From NCBI RefSeq assembly GCF_901709675.1, contig NC_051089.1, positions 5,996,476 through 6,060,475 of the forward strand: 64,000 nt of DNA. Reading direction: 5' to 3'. The notes under the pieces are model-generated. The model was not told the origin of the DNA. It saw nothing but the letters and a program-made list of their open reading frames with translations, and ran no database searches. Numbering within the stretch: position 1 is the stretch's first letter; the number at the start of each line of letters is the position of its first letter. The translations under genes were made by a program, and so were the position numbers. Below, in pieces: positions 45,267-56,022 of the stretch. The stretch comes from Syngnathus acus (lineage: Eukaryota > Chordata > Actinopteri > Syngnathiformes > Syngnathidae).

Positions 45267-46033
45267 TAGGGGTGTAAATCGCGGGTTTTGTCACGATACG
45301 ATATCATATCGATACAAAGGATCACGATACGATTATTGCCGATATCTTAAAGCCTGCTGTGATTCATTCACGATACATCACGATATAGTGCTCCACGATC
45401 TATATTTTTATTTTTAAATAAAAAATATAGAACAATATCCTGATTTATAACAATTCATACGCAAAATCAACAAGGTACTGCAAACTCTTTATTTAGGAAA
45501 TTACAAGAGTATTGTAGTATACAAAGTGCTTATTTTAACACTGAACTTTATCGAATTCCTATATTTTTTCTCATATAAGTAAAGAAAAATGAATATTCTT
45601 TCTTTTTTTGTAATACCATTAACTTTAAAGTGCATTACTGAACTATTTATTTGCAATAATTTTAATTGTCCGTTGAGCCATCTTTTCTTTGGAATCCAAA
45701 GTGCTTCCAAACGAATGACTTGAAGCCCAAAGGGGAGCGAATTTCCTCGTCTTCTTGGACACTAGCCATAGCACCAGCCCAGGAGCCGCGTAGTTGTCGG
45801 CTCCCCTTTCACGTGCCTGCTCTGCTCACAACACAGCACGCCGCGTACTGCTCCCGGAAAGAGGAAGCAAGCAACAATGAACTGGATTTCAAAATAAAGT
45901 CGCGTCTAATGTCCGAGGTCAAACACGGCGATATAAATCGATGTTTACGTTTAGCATCGATGCCAATAAATCGTAGAGCATTATATCGATTAATCGATGT
46001 GTATCGATGAATCGTTACACCCCTAGTATATAT
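45259..46033 (-). mobile_element. hAT-like DNA transposon, 759 bp, with 8-bp target duplication (copy 1)
   Basis: The element spans 45,267-46,025, starting TAGGGGTGTAA and ending TTACACCCCTA, flanked on both sides by gtatatat (45,259-45,266 and 46,026-46,033). Ends of this kind and an 8-bp duplication are typical of hAT elements. Internal subterminal text repeats atcgat, cgatacgatat and tcgattaatcgatg. It keeps the first 35 codons of a transposase on the minus strand, so it is an internally deleted, non-autonomous derivative. Confidence 0.85.
45662..45769 (-). pseudogene. N-terminal remnant of a hAT transposase (BED zinc-finger start)
   Basis: The frame starts MASVQEDEEIRSPLGF, continues KSFVWKHFGFQRKDG and ends at a stop after 35 residues. 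The pattern 'S.VW.HFG' is the usual opening of the BED DNA-binding domain of hAT transposases; the zinc-binding cysteines and histidines and the catalytic part are missing. In the second copy (55.6 kb) the frame is cut just after KSFVWKHF by a deletion. Confidence 0.6.
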
Positions 46034-46104
46034 GTATATGTATAAATGAAAGTAAGCCACGACCCAAACAACCTTCACAGTCACGTTAGTGATCATTTGC
46101 CATC
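46026..46104. repeat. 79-bp flank duplicated on both sides of the satellite
   Basis: The sequence from gtatatatgtatatg to catttgccatc is the same at 55,944-56,022. In both cases it directly follows the right end of the hAT copy. After the shared 'gccatc', this copy continues into a hAT end and the satellite, and the other continues into unique DNA. Confidence 0.9.
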
Positions 46105-46142
46105 GATTAATCGATGTGTATCGATGAATCGTTACACCCCTA
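46104..46142. mobile_element. Truncated hAT right end at the satellite edge
   Basis: The text cgattaatcgatgtgtatcg followed by atgaatcgttacacccct and a terminal A equals the last 39 bases of the neighbouring hAT element. The element's left part is absent. It is followed at once by ctaattaggg, which is in register with the satellite units (gccatcg-ctaattaggg). Confidence 0.85.
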
Positions 46143-49100
46143 CTAATTAGGGTTTCAAACTAGGGTTAGGGTTTCCGACTAGGGTTTTAAACCAAGGTTA
46201 GGGTTACAAACTAGGTTTTAAAGCTAGGCTTAAGGTTTCCAACGAGGCTTTCAAGCTACTTTTAGGGTTTCTAAGATTAGGGTTTCTAACTAGGCTTTCA
46301 AAACTAGGGTTAGGGTTTTCGACTAGGGTTTCCAAAGTTAGGGTTAGGATTAGGGTTGGGGTTAGGGTTTTTAACTAGGCTTTCAAAACTAGGGTTAGGG
46401 TTAGAGTTAGGGTTAGGATTACTAACTAGGCTTTCAAAACTAGAGTTAGAGTTAGAGTTAGAGTTAGAGTTAGAGTTAGGGTTAGGGTTAGGGTTAGGGT
46501 TAGGGTTAGAGTTAGGGTTAGGGTTAGGGTTACTAACTAGGCTTTCAAAACTAGAGTTAGGGTTAGGGTTTCTAACTAGGCTTTCAAAACTAGGGTTAGG
46601 GTTTCCGACTAGGGTTTCCAAGGAGTTTTGCCATCGCTATTTAGGGTTTCAAACTAGGCTCAGGGTTTCCGACTAGGGTTTTAAACCAAAGTTAGGGTTT
46701 CAAACTAGGTTTTAAAGCTAGGGTTAGGGTTTCCAACGAGGGTTTCAAACTACTTTTAGGGTTTCTAAGATTGGGGTTTCTAACTAGGCTTTCAAAACTA
46801 GGGTTAGGGTTTTCGACTAGGGTTTCCAAAGTTAGGGTTAGGGTTAGGATTAGGGTTGGGGTTAGGGTTTCTAACTAGGCTTTCAAAACTAGGGTTAGGG
46901 TTAGAGTTAGGGTTAGGGTTACGAACTAGGCTTTCAAAACTAGAGTTAGGGTTAGGGTTAGGGTTTCTAACTAGGCTTTCAAAACTAGGGTTAGGGTTTC
47001 CGACTAGGGTTTACAAGGAGTTTTGCCATCGCTAATTAGGGTTTCAAACTAGGCTCAGGGTTTCCGACTAGGGTTTTAAACCAAAGTTAGGGTTTCAAAC
47101 TAGGTTTTAAAGCTAGGGTTAGGGTTTCCAACGAGGGTTTCAAACTACTTTTAGGGTTTCTAAGAATGGGGTTTCTAACTAGGCTTTCAAAACTAGGGTT
47201 AGGGTTTTCGACTAGGGTTTCCAAAGTTAGGGTTAGGATTAGGGTTGGGGTTAGGGTTTCTAACTAGGCTTTCAAAACTAGGGTTAGGGTTAGAGTTAGG
47301 GTTAGGGTTACTAACTAGGCTTTCAAAACTAGAGTTAGGGTTAGGGTTAGAGTTAGAGTTAGAGTTAGAGTTAGGGTTAGGGTTAGGGTTAGGGTTAGGG
47401 TTAGGGTTACTAACTAGGCTTTCAAAACTAGAGTTAGGGTTAGGGTTTCTAACTAGGCTTTCAAAACTAGGGTTAGGGTTTCCGACTAGGGTTTCCAAGG
47501 AGTTTTGCCATCGCTAATTAGGGTTTCAAACTAGGCTCAGGGTTTCCGACTAGGGTTTTAAACCAAAGTTAGGGTTTCAAACTAGGTTTTAAAGCTAGGG
47601 TTAGGGTTTCCAACGAGGGTTTCAAACTACTTTTAGGGTTTCTAAGATTGGGGTTTCTAACTAGGCTTTCAAAACTAGGGTTAGGGTTTTCGACTAGGGT
47701 TTCCAAAGTTAGGGTTAGGGTTAGGATTAGGGTTGGGGTTAGGGTTTCTAACTAGGCTTTCAAAACTAGGGTTAGGGTTAGGGTTAGAGTTAGGGTTACT
47801 AACAAAGCTTTCAAAACTAGAGTTAGGGTTAGGGTTAGGGTTAGGGTTTCTAACTAGGCTTTCAAAACTAGGGTTAGGGTTTCCGACTAGGGTTTCCAAG
47901 GAGTTTTGCCATCGCTAATTAGGGTTTCAAAGTAGGCTCAGGGTTTCCGACTAGGGTTTTAAACCAAAGTTAGGGTTTCAAACTAGGTTTTAAAGCTAGG
48001 GTTAGGGTTTCCAACGAGGGTTTCAAACTACTTTTAGGGTTTCTAAGATTGGGGTTTCTAACTAGGCTTTCAAAACTAGGGTTAGGGTTTTCGACTAGGG
48101 TTTCCAAAGTTAGGGTTAGGGTTAGGATTAGGGTTGGGGTTGGGGTTAGGGTTTCTAACTAGGCTTTCAAAACTAGGGTTAGGGTTAGGGTTAGAGTTAG
48201 GGTTAGGGTTACTAACTAGGCTTTCAAAACTAGAGTTAGGGTTAGGGTTTCTAACTAGGCTTTCAAAACTAGGGTTAGGGTTTCCGACTAGGGTTTCCAA
48301 GGAGTTTTGCCATCGCTAATTAGGGTTTCAAACTAGGCTCAGGGTTTCCGACTAGGGTTTTAAACCAAAGTTAGGGTTTCAAACTAGGTTTTAAAGCTAG
48401 GGTTAGGGTTTCCAACGAGGGTTTCAAACTACTTTTAGGGTTTCTAAGATTGGGGTTTCTAACTAGGCTTTCAAAACTAGGGTTAGGGTTTTCGACTAGG
48501 GTTTCCAAAGTTAGGGTTAGGGTTAGGGTTAGGATTAGGGTTGGGGTTAGGGTTTCTAACTAGGCTTTCAAAACTAGGGTTAGGGTTAGAGTTAGGGTTA
48601 GGGTTACTAACTAGGCTTTCAAAACTAGAGTTAGGGTTAGGGTTAGGGTTTCTAACTAGGCTTTCAAAACTAGGGTTAGGGTTTCCGACTAGGGTTTACA
48701 AGGAGTTTTGCCATCGCTAATTAGGGTTTCAAACTAGGCTCAGGGTTTCCGACTAGGGTTTTAAACCAAAGTTAGGGTTTCAAACTAGGTTTTAAAGCTA
48801 GGGTTAGGGTTTCCAACGAGGGTTTCAAACTACTTTTAGGGTTTCTAAGATTGGGGTTTCTAACTAGGCTTTCAAAACTAGGGTTAGGGTTTTCGACTAG
48901 GGTTTCCAAAGTTAGGGTTAGGGTTAGGGTTGGGGTTAGGGTTTCTAACTAGGCTTTCAAAACTAGGGTTAGGGTTAGAGTTAGGGTTAGGGTTACTAAC
49001 TAGGCTTTCAAAACTAGAGTTAGGGTTAGGGTTAGGGTTAGGGTTAGAGTTAGAGTTAGAGTTAGAGTTAGAGTTAGAGTTAGAGTTAGAGTTAGAGTTA

Positions 49101-52100
49101 GAGTTAGAGTTAGAGTTAAGGTTAAGGTTAGGGTTAGGGTTAGGGTTACTAACTAGGCTTTCAAAACTAGAGTTAGGGTTAGGGTTTCTAACTAGGCTTT
49201 CAAAACTAGGGTTAGGGTTTCCGACTAGGGTTTCCAAGGAGTTTTGCCATCGCTAATTAGGGTTTCAAACTAGGCTCAGGGTTTCCGACTAGGGTTTTAA
49301 ACCAAAGTTAGGGTTTCAAACTAGGTTTTAAAGCTAGGGTTAGGGTTTCCAACGAGGGTTTCAAACTACTTTTAGGGTTTCTAAGATTGGGGTTTCTAAC
49401 TAGGCTTTCAAAACTAGGGTTAGGGTTTTCGACTAGGGTTTCCAAAGTTAGGGTTAGGGTTAGGGTTAGGATTAGGGTTGGGGTTAGGGTTTCTAACTAG
49501 GCTTTCAAAACTAGGGTTAGGGTTAGAGTTAGGGTTAGGGTTACTAACTAGGCTTTCAAAACTAGAGTTAGGGTTAGGGTTAGGGTTTCTAACTAGGCTT
49601 TCAAAACTAGGGTTAGGGTTTCCGACTAGGGTTTACAAGGAGTTTTGCCATCGCTAATTAGGGTTTCAAACTAGGCTCAGGGTTTCCGACTAGGGTTTTA
49701 AACCAAAGTTAGGGTTTCAAACTAGGTTTTAAAGCTAGGGTTAGGGTTTCCAACGAGGGTTTCAAACTACTTTTAGGGTTTCTAAGATTGGGGTTTCTAA
49801 CTAGGCTTTCAAAACTAGGGTTAGGGTTTTCGACTAGGGTTTCCAAAGTTAGGGTTAGGGTTAGGGTTGGGGTTAGGGTTTCTAACTAGGCTTTCAAAAC
49901 TAGGGTTAGGGTTAGAGTTAGGGTTAGGGTTACTAACTAGGCTTTCAAAACTAGAGTTAGGGTTAGGGTTAGGGTTAGGGTTAGAGTTAGAGTTAGAGTT
50001 AGAGTTAAGGTTAGAGTTAGGGTTAGGGTTACTAACTAGGCTTTCAAAACTAGAGTTAGGGTTAGGGTTTCTAACTAGGCTTTCAAAACTAGGGTTAGGG
50101 TTTCCGACTAGGGTTTCCAAGGAGTTTTGCCATCGCTAATTAGGGTTTCAAACTAGGCTCAGGGTTTCCGACTAGGGTTTTAAACCAAAGTTAGGGTTTC
50201 AAACTAGGTTTTAAAGCTAGGGTTAGGGTTTCCAACGAGGGTTTCAAACTACTTTTAGGGTTTCTAAGATTGGGGTTTCTAACTAGGCTTTCAAAACTAG
50301 GGTTAGGGTTTTCGACTAGGGTTTCCAAAGTTAGGGTTAGGGTTAGGGTTAGGATTAGGGTTGGGGTTGGGGTTAGGGTTTCTAACTAGGCTTTCAAAAC
50401 TAGGGTTAGGGTTAGAGTTAGGGTTAGGGTTACTAACTAGGCTTTCAAAACTAGAGTTAGGGTTAGGGTTAGGGTTTCTAACTAGGCTTTCAAAACTAGG
50501 GTTAGGGTTTCCGACTAGGGTTTACAAGGAGTTTTGCCATCGCTAATTAGGGTTTCAAACTAGGCTCAGGGTTTCCGACTAGGGTTTTAAACCAAAGTTA
50601 GGGTTTCAAACTAGGTTTTAAAGCTAGGGTTAGGGTTTCCAACGAGGGTTTCAAACTACTTTTAGGGTTTCTAAGATTGGGGTTTCTAACTAGGCTTTCA
50701 AAACTAGGGTTAGGGTTTTCGACTAGGGTTTCCAAAGTTAGGGTTAGGGTTAGGGTTGGGGTTAGGGTTTCTAACTAGGCTTTCAAAACTAGGGTTAGGG
50801 TTAGAGTTAGGGTTAGGGTTACTAACTAGGCTTTCAAAACTAGAGTTAGGGTTAGGGTTAGGGTTAGGGTTAGAGTTAGAGTTAGAGTTAGAGTTAGAGT
50901 TAGAGTTAGAGTTAGAGTTAGAGTTAAGGTTAGAGTTAGGGTTAGGGTTACTAACTAGGCTTTCAAAACTAGAGTTAGGGTTAGGGTTTCTAACTAGGCT
51001 TTCAAAACTAGGGTTAGGGTTTCCGACTAGGGTTTCCAAGGAGTTTTGCCATCGCTAATTAGGGTTTCAAACTAGGCTCAGGGTTTCCGACTAGGGTTTT
51101 AAACCAAAGTTAGGGTTTCAAACTAGGTTTTAAAGCTAGGGTTAGGGTTTCCAACGAGGGTTTCAAACTACTTTTAGGGTTTCTAAGATTGGGGTTTCTA
51201 ACTAGGCTTTCAAAACTAGGGTTAGGGTTTTCGACTAGGGTTTCCAAAGTTAGGGTTAGGGTTAGGATTAGGGTTGGGGTTAGGGTTTCTAACTAGGCTT
51301 TCAAAACTAGGGTTAGGGTTAGGGTTAGAGTTAGGGTTACTAACTAGGCTTTCAAAACTAGAGTTAGGGTTAGGGTTAGGGTTTCTAACTAGGCTTTCAA
51401 AACTAGGGTTAGGGTTTCCGACTAGGGTTTCCAAGGAGTTTTGCCATCGCTAATTAGGGTTTCAAAGTAGGCTCAGGGTTTCCGACTAGGGTTTTAAACC
51501 AAAGTTAGGGTTTCAAACTAGGTTTTAAAGCTAGGGTTAGGGTTTCCAACGAGGGTTTCAAACTACTTTTAGGGTTTCTAAGATTGGGGTTTCTAACTAG
51601 GCTTTCAAAACTAGGGTTAGGGTTTTCGACTAGGGTTTCCAAAGTTAGGGTTAGGGTTAGGATTAGGGTTGGGGTTAGGGTTAGGGTTTCTAACTAGGCT
51701 TTCAAAACTAGGGTTAGGGTTTCCGACTAGGGTTTCCAAGGAGTTTTGCCATCGCTAATTAGGGTTTCAAACTAGGCTCAGGGTTTCCGACTAGGGTTTT
51801 AAACCAAAGTTAGGGTTTCAAACTAGGTTTTAAAGCTAGGGTTAGGGTTTCCAACGAGGGTTTCAAACTACTTTTAGGGTTTCTAAGATTGGGGTTTCTA
51901 ACTAGGCTTTCAAAACTAGGGTTAGGGTTTTCGACTAGGGTTTCCAAAGTTAGGGTTAGGGTTAGGGTTAGGATTAGGGTTGGGGTTAGGGTTTCTAACT
52001 AGGCTTTCAAAACTAGGGTTAGGGTTAGGGTTAGAGTTAGGGTTAGGGTTACTAACTAGGCTTTCAAAACTAGAGTTAGGGTTAGGGTTAGGGTTTCTAA

Positions 52101-55100
52101 CTAGGCTTTCAAAACTAGGGTTAGGGTTTCCGACTAGGGTTTCCAAGGAGTTTTGCCATCGCTAATTAGGGTTTCAAAGTAGGCTCAGGGTTTCCGACTA
52201 GGGTTTTAAACCAAAGTTAGGGTTTCAAACTAGGTTTTAAAGCTAGGGTTAGGGTTTCCAACGAGGGTTTCAAACTACTTTTAGGGTTTCTAAGATTGGG
52301 GTTTCTAACTAGGCTTTCAAAACTAGGGTTAGGGTTTTCGACTAGGGTTTCCAAAGTTAGGGTTAGGGTTAGGATTAGGGTTGGGGTTAGGGTTTCTAAC
52401 TAGGCTTTCAAAACTAGGGTTAGGGTTAGAGTTAGGGTTAGGGTTACTAACTAGGCTTTCAAAACTAGAGTTAGGGTTAGGGTTAGGGTTTCTAACTAGG
52501 CTTTCAAAACTAGGGTTAGGGTTTCCGACTAGGGTTTACACGGAGTTTTGCCATCGCTAATTAGGGTTTCAAACTAGGCTCAGGGTTTCCGACTAGGGTT
52601 TTAAACCAAAGTTAGGGTTTCAAACTAGGTTTTAAAGCTAGGGTTAGGGTTTCCAACGAGGGTTTCAAACTACTTTTAGGGTTTCTAAGATTGGGGTTTC
52701 TAACTAGGCTTTCAAAACTAGGGTTAGGGTTTTCGACTAGGGTTTCCAAAGTTAGGGTTAGGATTAGGGTTGGGGTTAGGGTTTCTAACTAGGCTTTCAA
52801 AACTAGGGTTAGGGTTAGAGTTAGGGTTAGGGTTACTAACTAGGCTTTCAAAACTAGAGTTAGGGTTAGGGTTAGGGTTAGGGTTAGAGTTAGAGTTAAG
52901 GTTAGAGTTAGGGTTAGGGTTACTAACTAGGCTTTCAAAACTAGAGTTAGGGTTAGGGTTTCTAACTAGGCTTTCAAAACTAGGGTTAGGGTTTCCGACT
53001 AGGGTTTCCAAGGAGTTTTGCCATCGCTAATTAGGGTTTCAAACTAGGCTCAGGGTTTCCGACTAGGGTTTTAAACCAAAGTTAGGGTTTCAAACTAGGT
53101 TTTAAAGCTAGGGTTAGGGTTTCCAACGAGGGTTTCAAACTACTTTTAGGGTTTCTAAGATTGGGGTTTCTAACTAGGCTTTCAAAACTAGGGTTAGGGT
53201 TTTCGACTAGGGTTTCCAAAGTTAGGGTTAGGATTAGGGTTGGGGTTAGGGTTTCTAACTAGGCTTTCAAAACTAGGGTTAGGGTTAGAGTTAGGGTTAG
53301 GGTTACTAACTAGGCTTTCAAAACTAGAGTTAGGGTTAGGGTTAGGGTTTCTAACTAGGCTTTCAAAACTAGGGTTAGGGTTTCCGACTAGGGTTTACAA
53401 GGAGTTTTGCCATCGCTAATTAGGGTTTCAAACTAGGCTCAGGGTTTCCGACTAGGGTTTTAAACCAAAGTTAGGGTTTCAAACTAGGTTTTAAAGCTAG
53501 GGTTAGGGTTTCCAACGAGGGTTTCAAACTACTTTTAGGGTTTCTAAGATTGGGGTTTCTAACTAGGCTTTCAAAACTAGGGTTAGGGTTTTCGACTAGG
53601 GTTTCCAAAGTTAGGGTTAGGATTAGGGTTGGGGTTAGGGTTTCTAACTAGGCTTTCAAAACTAGGGTTAGGGTTAGAGTTAGGGTTAGGGTTACTAACT
53701 AGGCTTTCAAAACTAGAGTTAGGGTTAGGGTTAGGGTTAGAGTTAGTTAGAGTTAGAGTTAGAGTTAGAGTTAGAGTTAAGGTTAGAGTTAGGGTTAGGG
53801 TTTCTAACTAGGCTTTCAAAACTAGAGTTAGGGTTAGGGTTTCTAACTAGGCTTTCAAAACTAGGGTTAGGGTTTCCGACTAGGGTTTCCAAGGAGTTTT
53901 GCCATCGCTAATTAGGGTTTCAAAGTAGGCTCAGGGTTTCCGACTAGGGTTTTAAACCAAAGTTAGGGTTTCAAACTAGGTTTTAAAGCTAGGGTTAGGG
54001 TTTCCAACGAGGGTTTCAAACTACTTTTAGGGTTTCTAAGATTGGGGTTTCTAACTAGGCTTTCAAAACTAGGGTTAGGGTTTTCGACTAGGGTTTCCAA
54101 AGTTAGGGTTAGGGTTAGGATTAGGGTTGGGGTTGGGGTTAGGGTTTCTAACTAGGCTTTCAAAACTAGGGTTAGGGTTAGGGTTAGAGTTAGGGTTAGG
54201 GTTACTAACTAGGCTTTCAAAACTAGAGTTAGGGTTAGGGTTTCTAACTAGGCTTTCAAAACTAGGGTTAGGGTTTCCGACTAGGGTTTCCAAGGAGTTT
54301 TGCCATCGCTAATTAGGGTTTCAAACTAGGCTCAGGGTTTCCGACTAGGGTTTTAAACCAAAGTTAGGGTTTCAAACTAGGTTTTAAAGCTAGGGTTAGG
54401 GTTTCCAACGAGGGTTTCAAACTACTTTTAGGGTTTCTAAGATTGGGGTTTCTAACTAGGCTTTCAAAACTAGGGTTAGGGTTTTCGACTAGGGTTTCCA
54501 AAGTTCGGGTTAGTGTTAGGATTAGGGTTGGGGTTAGGGTTTCTAACTAGGCTTTCAAAACTAGGGTTAGGGTTAGGGTTAGAGTTAGGGTTAGGGTTAC
54601 TAACTAGGCTTTCAAAACTAGAGTTAGGGTTAGGGTTAGGGTTTCTAACTAGGCTTTCAAAACTAGGGTTAGGGTTTCCGACTAGGGTTTCCAAGGAGTT
54701 TTGCCATCGCTAATTAGGGTTTCAAACTAGGCTCAGGGTTTCCGACTAGGGTTTTAAACCAAGGTTAGGGTTTCAAACTAGGTTTTAAAGCTAGGGTTAG
54801 GGTTTCCAACGAGGGTTTCAAACTACTTTTAGGGTTTCTAAGATTAGGATTTCTAACTAGGCTTTCAAAACGAGGGTTAGGGTTTCCGACCAGGGTTTCC
54901 AAGGAGTTTTGCCATTGCTATTTAGGGTTTCAAACTAGGGTTAGGGTTTCCGACTAGGGTTTTAAACAAAGGTTAGGGTTACAAACTAGGTTTTAATGCT
55001 AGGGTTAGGGTTTCCAACGAGGCTTTCAAACTACTTTTATGGTTTCTAAGATCAGGGTTTCTAACTAGGCTTTCAAAACTAGGGTTAGGGTTTCCGACCA

Positions 55101-55399
55101 GGGTTTCCAAGGAGTTTTGCCATCGCTAATTAAAGTTTCAAACAAGGGGTAGGGTTTCCGACTAGGGTTTTAAACCAAGCTTAGGGTTACAAACTAGGTT
55201 TTAAAGCTGTTAGCGTTTCCAACGAGGGTTTCAAACTACTTTTAGGGTTTCTAAGATTAGGGTTTCTAACTAGGCTTTCAAAACTAGGGTTAGGGTTTCC
55301 GACCAGTGTTTCCAAGGAGTTTTGCCATTGCTAATTAGGGTTTCAAGCTAGGGTTAGGGTTTCCGACTAGGGTTTTAAATCAAGGTTAGGGTTACAAAC
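46143..55399. repeat. Telomere-like higher-order satellite, 9.26 kb
   Basis: Units are marked by 'gttttgccatcgctaattaggg'-type junctions (variants exist). Unit starts at the tttt of that junction: 46,626; 47,021; 47,503; 47,904; 48,305; 48,706; 49,242; 49,643; 50,125; 50,532; 51,044; 51,439; 51,744; 52,151; 52,546; 53,016; 53,405; 53,897; 54,298; 54,699; 54,907; 55,115; 55,320. Lengths are 389-407 bp (short type), 470-536 bp (long type), one 305 bp and three final ones of 205-208 bp. Each unit holds phrases such as ctaactaggctttcaaaact and tttccgactaggg, separated by runs of TTAGGG and TTAGAG. The G-rich strand is the plus strand. The frames NPNPNP (minus) and LGLGLG (plus) are by-products of hexamer units. 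Confidence 0.97.
49042..49120. repeat. (TTAGAG)n variant block inside the satellite
   Basis: About 12 consecutive copies of TTAGAG, a single-base variant of the vertebrate telomere repeat, form the extra length of the 536-bp unit. Shorter blocks of the same variant occur in the other long units (for example 47,348-47,380, 49,980-50,010, 50,870-50,935 and 53,735-53,780), often ending in ttaaggttagag. Confidence 0.9.
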
Positions 55400-55943
55400 T
55401 AGGGGTGTAAATCGCGGGTTTTGTAACGATACGATATCATATCGATACAAAGAACCACGATACGATATTCGCCGATATCTTAAAGCCTGCTGTGATTCAT
55501 TCACGATACATCACGATATAGTGCTCTACGATCGATATAGAACAATATCCTGATTTATAACAATTCATACGCAAAATCAACAAGGTACTGCAAACTCTTT
55601 ATTTAGGAAATTACAAAGTGCTTCCAAACGAATGACTTGAAGCCCAAAGGGGAGCGAATTTCCTCGTCTTCTTGGACACTAGCCATAGCACCAGCCCAGG
55701 AGCCGCGTAGTTGTCGCCTCCCCTTTCACGTGCCTGCTCTGCTCACAACACAACACGCCGCGCACTGCTCCCGGAAAGAGGAAGCAAGCAACAATGAACT
55801 GGATTTCAAAATAAAGTCGTGTCTAATGTCCGAGGTCAAAAACGGGCGATATAGATCGATGTTTACGTTTAGCATCGATGCCAACAAATCGTAGAGCATT
55901 ATATCGATTAATCGATGTGTATCGATGAATCGTTACACCCCTA
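55400..55943 (-). mobile_element. hAT-like DNA transposon, copy 2, internally deleted (544 bp)
   Basis: It has the same ends (TAGGGGTGTAA ... TTACACCCCTA) and near-identical inner sequence as copy 1, but lacks two inner stretches. One is the AT-rich text near 45,403-45,428; the other is about 180 bp at 45,515-45,700 that held the transposase remnant, with a short CAA shared at the breakpoints. Its left neighbour is satellite (ttacaaac) and its right neighbour is gtatatat, so it has no target duplication of its own. Confidence 0.9.
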
Positions 55944-56022
55944 GTATATATGTATATGTATAAATGAAAGTAAGCCACGACCCAAACAACCTTCACAGTC
56001 ACGTTAGTGATCATTTGCCATC
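55944..56022. repeat. 79-bp flank, second copy
   Basis: Identical in content to 46,026-46,104. It continues into unique sequence (tgatacaatcgcaag), so this is probably the original right flank of the hAT insertion. Confidence 0.9.

Noticed and set aside
44900-45417. Tyr/Ile-rich frames (YIYIYI) that look like membrane proteins.
   Set aside because: Translation of the TA-rich microsatellite.
46310-54713. Many 60-117 codon open frames rich in NPNPNP/SFESLV (minus) or LGLGLG/TRLSK (plus) over the satellite.
   Set aside because: Hexamer repeats keep all frames open and repeat the same peptide on both strands; there are no splice signals or coding signature. They are repeat by-products.
46143-55399. 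A true chromosome end (telomere).
   Set aside because: The array has single-copy-looking DNA on both sides, variant hexamers and long non-telomeric phrases, so it is interstitial satellite.
46143-55399. A CRISPR-like repeat-spacer array.
   Set aside because: Units are hundreds of bases, the intervening sequences are themselves repeats, and the DNA is from a vertebrate.
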